Below are positions 48,141 to 58,300 of a stretch of 64,000 bases of DNA, piece after piece; the first letter of the stretch is position 1, and every line of letters starts with the position of its first letter. The notes beneath the pieces are model-generated. The model searched no databases. It was not told the origin of the DNA and saw only the letters and a list, made by a program, of their open reading frames with translations. Source of the DNA: Pyrrhosoma nymphula (lineage: Eukaryota; Arthropoda; Insecta; Odonata; Coenagrionidae); contig OY754329.1 in the NCBI GenBank assembly GCA_963573305.1, positions 46,954,417-47,018,416 on the forward strand, written 5' to 3'. A program made the translations under genes and the position numbers.

Positions 48141-48404
48141 TCAATTATCATTCCCTCGCTCTGCAAGCATGTCGGAAATTAATCCAGGTGCGATCTCGGG
48201 CCTTTTCAATTTTGTTCGAAGTTGAGGGGTTCGGCTGGTCTGTTTACTCTGGGGCACGGCGCCTCGTGTTGACTCTTCGACCGGTGACTCCGCCCATACT
48301 CCTGACGGAGCCGAAAGGGACGTCCCTTGAGGAGTAGTGGTGACGACTGGCGGAAATTGGCGCTGGCGTGGCCATCGACTCATAACGAGGTGTGGCCATT
48401 TCAT
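48141..48404 (-). other. GC-rich 87-codon open frame, origin unknown
   Basis: A minus-strand frame inside an AT-rich region is rich in P, R, S and T and contains segments such as PPVVTTTPQGTSLSAPSGV and KRPEIAPGLISDMLAERGN. Base composition differs clearly from the flanks. It may be the remnant of a retroelement gag/ORF1-like protein or an exon of an antisense gene. I recognise no domain, and no splice sites stand out. Confidence 0.25.
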
Positions 48405-49328
48405 AATAAACTAAATTTAACTATTGTAAATTCGACCATTAATCCTCAACGTGTTCAATATTAGGGGCCCGCATTTTTTTCAATAAACTTCTAAGCCATT
48501 TAACCAGAGGGTTGAAAGAACCTACGAAAGAAAACGCCGCATTAATCTTTGAAGACAAATATGTTTTACCAAAACAATCGTCTAACTAATTCCTGGAGTC
48601 GTCGATAACAAAATAAATATAAGTAATGAATGATAAATTTCTTGCAGATCAAATACATTTCAGCTTCAACTATAATCAATACTAAATGCAGGCCCGTGAT
48701 AATCACCAACAGCAATTTTGCTCATTTCGGGGATAAAGAATATTAACGACGTCATATTTGTAATCGTCGACGAGAATTTGCCATTTATATTATCATAAAA
48801 ATGTAAAAATTGTGTAAAAATAGCTGCAGGTACTAATCAGTTTATGATTTCAGGACGAACACGAGAAGTTCTTTTAATGGGGTGAACTTGGGAATGAATT
48901 TTCACCGAGGACCACGAAAAATGTTCCGTGCCCCGAGGAATGACTCCGTGTGTCTTCGCGCCTCGATCAGGTGTATAAGCATCTTACCCGTAACGTAAAT
49001 GACGGTGTTCAATCAGGTAATCATAGCCAAATTGAACTGAGAATGCTGCTTGTTATATGATTATAAAATTAGGACAAAGAACTTTGATAAACAGTGGTAA
49101 ACAAAATTTTGAAAATATTTCAATATGACTTAAACCCTCGAATGTCACTAGGTGCGACTAGGAATGCCGAATCAAAGAATGAAATCGTAGGAATTAGTAG
49201 ATTCATGCCGTTGAAGAAGCACTGATAGTCAGTCAAACCTACCAAGAATGTTTTTTATTCGTGGTAGGTCACCACTAATAACAGCCAACTAACAGCGTAC
49301 TAATACTTATCGCAACAATCCCTAGATT

Positions 49329-49349
49329 TATTATTATTATTATTATTTG
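49329..49349. repeat. TTA microsatellite
   Basis: Seven TTA/ATT trinucleotide units in a row. Confidence 0.9.
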
Positions 49350-49588
49350 AACAATTTGAAAATTTTACTAAAAGTGACTCTGTCTCTCCCATAATTATAA
49401 TGTCATCCTATGGAGTTATGAATGGTTACGGTATCTTATGGTAGTCCTAAATTAGGTTTTCATTCCGAATTCCATATTCCCACTAGGGTTTCATTGTCAA
49501 TTATCATAATGTCAAATTAATATGTATTCATAATACTTAGAGATGGACCTTGGGGACTTGGGAAAATGTACCTTTTCGTGAATAATAT

Positions 49589-50164
49589 TGTTGTATCCCG
49601 AGACCCCTGGCCCCTGGGTACATGGCTACGGCAGTGACTAAGGCGACTTAATTCGCCTTATTTGTTCCCTTTACGTCGTCTTACATTTTACTCAACACAT
49701 GAGTGTGTGCGGTGCACTCACACGGCGTCCGGGGCGGGTAAGCAAGGAAGCAAACAGGATGTTGCCCCCACCCCTAAGGAGATGATATAAACCATATGTG
49801 CGTCAGTAAGTTAATTCTCACGGTTCTCACCAAGTACGGTTCCCATCTAAAAATGGACCTTCACTCTTTTTGCGAGCGGTCACGAGGCGCTGACCACCTT
49901 TATTAACTCTTAACATCCCACCCCTTGACCCCCTCGGCAATGGCATAATCATAATACTCATGGGCCACAAGGGTCAAGGGCCGAAGCCCGCAGACCCCCA
50001 GGTCACCAGAGCCGACTTTCGTTTTACGATGTAAGCCAGTGCTTTATGCATAATAAATGCAGTATTTAAGATCTGAGTGTTCTTATTGATTCTCCTTTCT
50101 GCCACCAAGACATGCGATCCTTTTGATGAGTTACGCAACCCTCTGTGTTCTAACGGGCCACGAA
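49589..50164 (+). mobile_element. Possible solo LTR
   Basis: A compositionally distinct block begins TGTTGTATCCCGAGACCCC and shows, in LTR order, a TATA-like TATAAA (49,786-49,791), a TCAGT 12 bp downstream, and a polyadenylation signal AATAAA (50,052-50,057) followed by a T/G-rich stretch. The right end is near TTCTAACGGGCCACGA, where AATAT follows; AATAT also precedes the left end (49,584-49,588), a possible 5-bp target duplication. No internal retroelement sequence is nearby. Boundaries and class (copia or BEL-like) are inference. Confidence 0.35.
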
Positions 50165-52064
50165 AATATCATTAAATTGCATATTGAGCTAATAATCCGC
50201 TGTCTTACTCAGTTCAATTCTATATTACAGCATTAGTATCAGTTTACAGAATTTTGCGAGAATACATGTTTGGCAAATCTCTGCCTAGGGGCGGGTACAG
50301 TGTTTATAGTGTAAATTAAATATATTAAGTTGCACAAAATTAACGTTGGAGCCAGCGCATTATAAATAAAACTGACATCCTTCATCATGCAAGTAATTTT
50401 TATTTTACATGCTATTGCGAATACCCTGAGTAGGTTTCCTTCAGGAATATCGACGAGCATGAGAGATAAAACCTAAAATACCGCAACCATCTCCATATTT
50501 TTGGAAATCCCAAGTTAACTGATGACAGAATAGAAATGCTTCCATAACGTTGGCTCTCCAAAAAATGTAAATCATTGCGACGTTCAACAATGGACCCAGT
50601 CAAACGTGTACGTCCCATGAATCCTTCCCCACCATTTGGGGTGCATCCGTTTCCACGACATTATTGCGAGAAAAAATTCCATTTAGTTTGTCGCCTTGAT
50701 GGCCTGATATCATTATTTTCCAGTCTCATATTGCCTGCGTTCTCGACGTAAGGGACGGACAGGTGGTGTGCGAACGAAGAGAAATAGGGAAGCGAAAACA
50801 CAATAAAAGAGACAAGGAGAGCAAAAATCAACGGATAAAAATGGTTGAAAATGGTAAACAAAAGCAGAAAAAATAGGACGGCACCTTTGAGTTCCCTTTA
50901 CTTTAGATTGAAAAGGAAAAAAAACAAATAAATGGGCGTTCAATTCCAATCAACAAAGGGACATTTACATGAGCTATGGAAAGAGATGGAGGCTTTCAAT
51001 GGACCCCTCGCCCGCGGTTAATTCTAAAACCCAATTACAATCACATTATCTTCCTTTTCTTACAGAGAGGAAATCTGAAATCCGGAGTGGATTTCTTCCT
51101 CAAGAGCAGTCCGAGATAGGAGCCCCAACTCAGGTCCCATATCGCCCTGCGGAGCTCCCTATTCCATATTTTCATGGATGCGGAAGTTTCACGCTCTCAT
51201 TATGACGTTATCTGGCGTTTTGAGACCTTTACCATCACTTAGATTTTACCCACCTTTTCTTAAACACGCTATGGAGGCAATCCACCTGCGGACTGTCCAA
51301 AATTATGAGTGTGAGATTTGCAGTTCCAGAAAGTTGAAAGGAATTGCACCTGAAATAATATTATAGATAGAGTACTGGGATTTCGGCTCTGGATGAGAAC
51401 CTCGTCAGGGAAAAGTTTTCCATGAGCCTCAATCAAAATGTTAAAAGAATCACAAATTTGTGAATTCTGCACTTTTATCCATAGTAAAGGATTTAATGAA
51501 TGTTCCCGTAGTTACATGTTTGTCAAACCCGTTGTCACAACTAGCTTCTCGATGGGTAATTTTCGGGTCACTCCTCGAAAATCTGTCGCAAATCCAAGGG
51601 TACGAGTAAGAATCCATGCATTCCTGTGTTCGGTTTGCACAACGAAAGGTCAATCTTTAGTTCATGTTTACTATCTGCATATTTCTCATCCATAATATGC
51701 ATTTATTTACTACCTTTTCTTCGCTTATCTATAATCACCCGTTAAAGACGGGAGTATTAAAGAGATTCAGCAGTCAATAACCTTCCAACATCCATTCATG
51801 TTCTCATGCGTATGTCACCCGATTTTTTTATCTTCCTATTTAAGCCCATCTTTTTTTCATTTGTCCCTTATTCCAATCATCACCATCAATACAACATTTC
51901 TAAATTTTGCAAGAGTAAAGATTAGATCCATCTGGATCTATTACATTGCAGAACACCTTACGAGAAAAGACTCGGTTTTTCTGAATGAAATATATGTATT
52001 TTATCATTATTGAATGGACCGTGGGTAAGGTTCTCAAGAAAAGGCAGGCGAAGACTTTAAATAT
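50165..52064. other. Non-coding stretch, nothing recognised
   Basis: No gene recognised; short open frames only. Probably intronic if the gene at 46.9 kb extends this far. Confidence 0.4.
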
Positions 52065-52069
52065 TTAGT

Positions 52070-52275
52070 GTAGCATTGAAATGCGAAGGGACGTGAACTC
52101 TGAGAAAAGAATACGAGAATAGTCTGAAGGCATTTGAGATGTGGGAAAGGACGAGAAAGGATAAGGAGCGGTGGACGTAAGGGAAGAGAAACGAGGAAGT
52201 GCTTGGTATTGTGAGTGAAAAGAGGAAATTTCTGGGGAAGTTAAGAGAGGGAAGTGTAAGTTCTCGGAGCATATA
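52070..52275 (+). mobile_element. LINE reverse-transcriptase C-terminal fragment
   Basis: The plus strand reads ALKCEGT, a stop, TLRKEYENSLKAFEMWERTR, later KRNEEVLGIVSEKRKFLGKL and REGSVSSRS. This corresponds to 'ALYGSETWTLRKEDE.RL.AFEMW.WRRM ... NEEVL..V.E.RKLL..IR'. Only about 70 residues of a tail remain. It lies just upstream of the foldback element at 52,335. Confidence 0.7.
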
Positions 52276-52334
52276 AAGAGGGGCAAAGAGATGCTGATTC
52301 TGATACTGCGGATGATGGGCAGCGGGAAAAGCGA

Positions 52335-52490
52335 ATGAAAGAAAAAGACGCAATTTTCCACAAGAATATAGTTTTAATCGACCGGTTTCGGTGTACAACA
52401 CCATCACCAGACCTGATGATGGTGTTGTACACCGAAACCGGTCGATTAAAACTATATTCTTGTGGAAAATTGCCAGTCTTTTTCTTTCAT
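52335..52490. mobile_element. Foldback element with about 75-bp near-perfect arms
   Basis: The arms 52,335-52,409 and 52,414-52,490 are reverse complements with very few differences. The outermost shared bases are ATGAAAGAAAAAGAC; inner arm sequence includes CAAGAATATAGTTTTAATCG and ACCGGTTTCGGTGT. On the plus strand CTGATGA (52,413-52,419), a GGTGT/ACACC stem and GAAA (52,434-52,437) lie next to a perfectly paired CCGGTCGATTAAAAC arm. No coding capacity. It is the cleanest palindrome in the window, so it is probably young. Confidence 0.8.
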
Positions 52491-54108
52491 GATGTTATTC
52501 CACAAAATCAAGCCTGAAACAACAACTTTTATAGGGAAAAGGGAAGAAAGAGAATTGGCTTTAAGGTCTGGATCAAGAGAGCGTATGCTAAGAGAGTGAG
52601 ATTAGAACCGGTGTTATCAGTAATATTTTTTCTAGTATAATTACCGGTTACAAAAGCAATATGTAAAAGTTTCATCGCTCAATATGATCAAAGTACGCTA
52701 CTTAATTATTGTCCATAATTGGATACAATATTGCGTGCAGGTTACAAAGTTACAAAGTACATTACATGTTAACTAAAGAAATAGATGAAAAAATCCTGAA
52801 GCATCTGATAACCGAAGAACTCCTGCCTGCGACGGATATTTAAAGACGTTATTGTGGATATATATTCAGATCACACCTTTTGCTGCGCCAAGCTCTCTCC
52901 ATTGAAATGGTCTTCTCCCCTCTTGCTTTCCGCACCCCTTTCGCTCTCTCCGGAATATTTCCATTTTATATTTTTTGAAAACCAAATTGGTTATCACTTC
53001 TTGAAAACATTCCCATGGTAATGTTCCACCATGGTTTTCTTCCCATCTTTATACTTTTTTGTAAACTGTATCGGAAAAATGAGAAACTTTATATACTTAA
53101 ACTATTATTCATATTTTGAGAGAATGACACAACTTAAAAATTAATTCTTATTTCACACAAACTTGTGAAAAATGCCACGATAAAGGCAGAAAATATGCAC
53201 CTATCAGAATATATGACTTTATTCGTATTGCTGTATTCAATTACATCAAAGCAATTCGCAATTTTAAATGACTGTAAATATAGTACATACTTCATACCTA
53301 ATGCCTCAAGCATGGTAGCGTTAACATACATTGACAATCTTGCCTTCGAAGGGGTGCATGTTAATCCATCTAACAATAAGAAAAAAACTTAAGTAATACC
53401 TTAGGTAAGAAGAGCATAAAAGACAACAGTAAAATAGTAAATGGTATATAAAATTATGCCTACAGTATTCATATATAACCTGCGATTAATGTAACTAAAT
53501 AGTAAAGAATATACATAACTTGAAATTGCTGCGCAGTAATGTGAAGATCGGTCATTTTTAAGGTGTGATTTACACTAAATAACTGAAAATATTTTCGTAT
53601 ACCAAAAAGAAATATATTGAGGAATTGCGCCTTTTTTACTTAGCTTACACTGCAATAAATTATTCGTTATATTTCAATCATATATAAAGTTAATTTAACT
53701 TATATTAATCCTAAAACTCGCACACATTAAACCTCGTGATGTTATTTTATGGAAGTGAAACGCCTACTGATAGAACTAGCAGTAAAGGCACGAAAAATAA
53801 TATTATATGGACCTTTTTCACGATGGGTATTAGGGGTGTAATAACACTAGGCAACAGCCATTTGCATCTGGGATGTGATATATCAGTTATTATGTATTTT
53901 GGTGTTTAGAATCCGAATCTTCCTTTCAAAATGTTCTTGCACGTAAGATTTTTGAGTTAATAAGGGTTTTTATTGTTTATTTTCCGCATTTCGCTGTTTA
54001 CTGTTCTTTTGTCTAGATGCCTAATTTAAAATTTTTTTTCGATCATTGCGATTGCACAAATGATATGTTACGCAGTCACGCGCACGGGTGCAAAGTTATA
54101 CACCAATG
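52491..54108. other. Very AT-rich stretch, nothing recognised
   Basis: No gene, RNA or mobile element could be supported. Confidence 0.45.
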
Positions 54109-54333
54109 ACGGTGAAATTCACCATGAAGGAATCATTTGACTCGACCGGGATTCGAACCCTGATCTACCAATTGCCGGTCAGGTGAGTTAGCCAGTTACA
54201 TGACCAAGCCATCTAAATTCAAGGCAAATTTCAGCTGGTGTAACTTAGCCAGTTACACAACACCTGACCGGCAATTGGGAAATTAGAGTTCGAATCCCGG
54301 TCAAGATTTTTTTCGTGGTGAATTTCACCGTAT
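54109..54333. repeat. Inverted pair of tRNA-derived SINEs
   Basis: The left arm (54,109-54,215, minus orientation) and right arm (54,237-54,332, plus orientation) are inverted copies. Each holds a tRNA-like head with box B GGTTCGAATCCCGGTC or AGTTCGAATCCCGGTC, the segment CTGACCGGCAATTG, and outer ends GTGAATTTCACCGT. They meet through a spacer of about 20 bases. The tRNA-like heads face inward and their tails outward. Neither is a functional tRNA. Confidence 0.75.
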
Positions 54334-54335
54334 GG

Positions 54336-55383
54336 GCTAGACATACAATAAAGTATCCAAATGTATCTCCAGTGAATTTGCCTGTGTCCCGAGAAGAAGG
54401 GTTGCCTGTTCCTGTCTGTAACTTACAAGCCACAGTATCAGACCCAACTTTAAGTGTATCAAAAGGTGCTGAACATGTAGAAGAGCACTCCATCTCATGA
54501 TACTTCGCCTCAACTCTTTAATCAAAAGGAACTAAATTATTTGGTTCGCGATCTGAACATTTCGAAACAGCAGACTAAACTCAGGGGGTCGAGACTGCAA
54601 CAACGGAACCTTCTAGCTCCAGGGACAATTTCCAGTATTGAATCAAGAGGTACTTCCTTCGCTCAATATTTCCACATGCTGAATTCAGTGTATGTATTCA
54701 GAGATGTCAATGGTCTGATGATGCAGCTAGGTGTACAACATAACCCACAGAAGTAGCGACTATTTATTGGCTCCAGTAAGGAAAATGTGAAAAACACTCC
54801 ATCGGTTGAGCCCAATAAAATCCTTTTGCCTCCTCTTAATTTCAAGTTGGGCCTGATGAAGAACTTTGTAAAAGCTCTGGATAAAGGATGTCGGGCCTTC
54901 ATTCTTTTGAAAGAAAAGTTTCCTAAATTGAGTGAAACAAAGCTGAAAGAAGGTATATTTGTTGTACCACAAATACGAAAATTGATGAAAAATCCAACCT
55001 TGGATACCATACTCACAAATATCGAATTAGATGCTTGGTCCTCTTCCCAAGCAATTGTGAAGGGCTTTTTGGGCAACAGAAGAGATGCTAACTATGTTTT
55101 CAATGTGAATTATCTGTTAGACAGTAAAAAGAACATAGGGTGTAGAATGTCACTTAAAATTCACTATTTACATTCCCACCTTGATTTCTTTGGGGATAAT
55201 TTGGGAGCCGTCAGCTATGAGCAAGGTGAACGCTTTCACCAAGACATCCGTACGATGGAACACCGTTATCAAGGTCACTATAAGCCTTCGGTAATGGGTG
55301 ACTACTACTAGGGTTTTGTTAGGGAGACTGATGAAACGGCAAACAAAAGAAGGGCATCGTTGTCACATTTTTCGAATACCTAA
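54336..55383 (+). pseudogene. Broken copy of a multicopy arthropod protein of unknown function
   Basis: The frame from 54,541 reads LVRDLNISKQQTKLRGSRLQ, LLAPGTISSIESRG and QYFHMLNSVYVFRDVNGLMM, then a stop at 54,754. It continues in the same frame with RLFIGSSK, EPNKILLPPLNFKLGLMKNF, VKALDKGCRAFILLKEKFPK, ETKLKEGIFVVPQIRKLMKN, MSLKIHYLHSHLDFFGDNLG, EQGERFHQDIRTMEHRYQGH and a stop at 55,309; homologous residues run on to a TAA at 55,381. Both internal stops are TAG where the family has tryptophan. The upstream part (YPNVSPVNLP...EEGLPVPV) is in another frame. Family copies I recall carry about 100 more residues between SSK and EPNKILLPP. Found in many copies in arthropod genomes, suggesting mobility, but its biochemical role is unknown to me. 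Confidence 0.75.
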
Positions 55384-58300
55384 GAAGATTAAAGTTGAAA
55401 ATATGTTCTGAACGAATTTAACCCCTCTATTGGCGTCATGTCCATATATACACATAAAATAGAATTGAGTTCTAAAGTTCTGAATATTTATTTCTTGTTT
55501 GTTTTAATTCTGTCAATGTTCGCCAGTACTGTTTTTGATTCTGCTGTGTATCTAGGAAATGTGACGTGATAGATAAAAACTGATTTTACCAGTGAATTCA
55601 GCATCCAAAAATTAGGTAAATCCACCCATTTACAAACTAGATGCAGAAAAATAGTTTAAATTTGTTGACTAGTGTAATTATTGATTTTATTCGACCTCTA
55701 AAACCGCTACGATTGTAGCCATTAAGCGCTTAATAATCTGAGAAAGCATTTCTGCTGAAGATGCGTAGTCGATGGCGGTCTATTTCCCTCAGTTGTTATG
55801 AGCAAGCTTGCAGTGGCCTATTTCTGGCATGTGCCAACCAGAAAACAAAAAAAAAACTCTAAACTCTATTAAAATAATAATTTTAGTTGTTCTGATTTCC
55901 TTAATTCCAAATTATTCAAGTGAATTTTAATAAAATAAATTAAATTAAAATTTTAATTAAAATAAAAACACTCGAGGTAAGCTAAAAAATGGCCAGGTAC
56001 ATTAAGAGTTTTGCGACCACAGCTTAATTCCAGTTTTCGTCCGAGTACCAATATTAGTTACCAATCCTCGCACAGTGGAAATAATAATATGATTAATTAA
56101 AACCATTTAACTTAATAATTAACACGGATAGGATATTTAGTGACTGTATTTTAAATAAAATTTACCAACTTTAAAATCTATAAGTATTATAATTGCCATT
56201 ACTCATTAATTCCAGCTCGAAAAATTACTCAGGATACAAAAACCTTACTTCAATTAAATTGAACAGCATTGCGCATGATAATTTAATTGTAAATAAATAT
56301 TAATTGGCTATTTCATTTCATTAGAATTAGAGGATGAATGAACATTGATAAAACAAATTATTCCCACCCTTTTGCCTTCTCGTAAAACTAGCGTTGAATG
56401 TCCTTGGAATCCCATCATGATATTCATTGTATCAAATTCATTTTTTCTGCAGTTAATTGTAATTGTTAAGCAATAGTTTTTGCAGCGTTAGCTGAAACTT
56501 TATCTCTAAAATTATGAATCACCAGCATCTTTAGGAGCTTAAGTTTAAACAAAGTTTATCTATTTCTTGGAGCAGCTATACGCTGTAAAGGTGACCATTG
56601 TGAATAGTAACTAGTTTTTTTATCATTAAAACAAACACATTGCCCCCATATTCTGCATCTCCTATAGCTAATCAAACAATTCTGTGACTTGGTTAAGTAT
56701 TGGAAAACAAGCCTCATTTTCCATGTCCCTCCATGCTATATAAACTTAATCTTTTACATTTTTAACTTTAAAACATTAAAACTAAATTAATGAAGATTTT
56801 TTTCGATCACATTTCTTTATCGAATACTCTTTTGCACACTCACCATGTATATTTAAGGCAGCATCCCCAGTTAAACTTACTTGCATTCTTTTTTATTTAT
56901 TCCTCTGAATAATCCTGTGATAATTTTTATTCTCTGTGCTTCCGAGTGAATTTGGTGATTTTATTTTTTCTTAAGGTTTATTTTTGGTAATTTGGAAGAT
57001 CGAAGACAGTAGCATTCATTTTTTTTAATGGGAGCAATTATGAGTAATTCGTTTGACCAAAGTCACTTACGAGTTCACGGTCCCACAAAACAAGACTTCT
57101 TATAAATGAGAATGTTGAGTAAATCCGCTATCCCGGAAAACGAGTGTTCCCCCATGTTCAAACCGATGGAAATACCTCCCTGGTGTCTAACTGATAATAC
57201 ACACACTCAAATGAGATACGGACTTCTCAGAATATACTCTGGTAAATCAGACATGGTAAATGTTGTTTTTGTTGAACTTAGAAGTATTGGGAGAACCGAA
57301 TATTTGTTTTTTTTGTTACAAGGTACAAAGTTTGTTTTTCTTTTGTTGCAATATATTTGTTGCAAAGTATTCCCTTGGTGGTTCATGACTGTGCATATAG
57401 TTTTCCATTTAATATCAAGAATCACCTCATCATCGTTTGACAGGAGGAGATAATAGCCAATTATTGAAATTATATCGGAAATGGCACGACTGTTTGTCTT
57501 TTTTACCAGTTTTAATATGGAATCAAACGTACGAAAAACATTGTCTGCCTTATGCATTATTTACGAGTAAAATTGAACCCGTTTTCTTATTGATTTATGC
57601 CTCGTCTGTGCGAATGTTTCACTCTTTGGGTAATTCACTTTCCTAGCAGAATAATGATGAAATCACGAAAATCAGGTGATGGTGGCCGCAAATAATGCTA
57701 AAAACCAAGCGCAAACCTCCTCGAAGGTTATTTGATAAATGCTTTCCTCAACAAGACTGTGTCAGTGCCATTATTTCTGTAAATGTTTCATCAAAAACTC
57801 TATCTCTTATACCTTTTAAAATTCCTCGTCGAAGAATATCCCAGAAAATTAGACGGCATTTAAAGCGAACAGAAAAGTTATTGGAACATAGTTCAGTGAT
57901 TCAACAATAAACAAACAGTGAAAAAACCGAACTGAATAATCTGAAAAAAAATATTTTTTTAGAATTATTAACCGGGATAGGTATGTTACAGAAATTATCC
58001 TTAAAAGAGATTTTCATGAAAAAACTGCTATTTATCCATCTTATTTCCCTTTTCAGTAGTGGGCTTAAAATACATTATACTTCTTCTCCAAGAAAATTTT
58101 CCTTAACTGTTTACTGACTCATTAATAGTTCCACACATCTTATGCTTATGATAGTGAGACAATTTTATAGTTCTCCTCGCTAACAGAAAAAATGAGGACA
58201 CCAGTATCTTTGAACATGTAGCATCACATTCACAAAATATTTCTCTTGTTTTCCGCGGATATTTTATGTTCCTATCTCCTTGTCCCGTCTGCATTCAAAT

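Larger units (their letters stand above)
47013..49588 (+). other. Probable intron 1, proximal part
   Basis: The sequence after the donor is AT-rich with no recognisable exon. It contains a GC-rich block at about 48,180-48,400, described separately. If the exon call is right, this is a long first intron. Confidence 0.35.

Noticed and set aside
52057..52407. 116-codon minus-strand frame
   Set aside because: It is antisense to the LINE tail on the plus strand and runs into the foldback arm; its phenylalanine/serine bias comes from a pyrimidine-rich strand.
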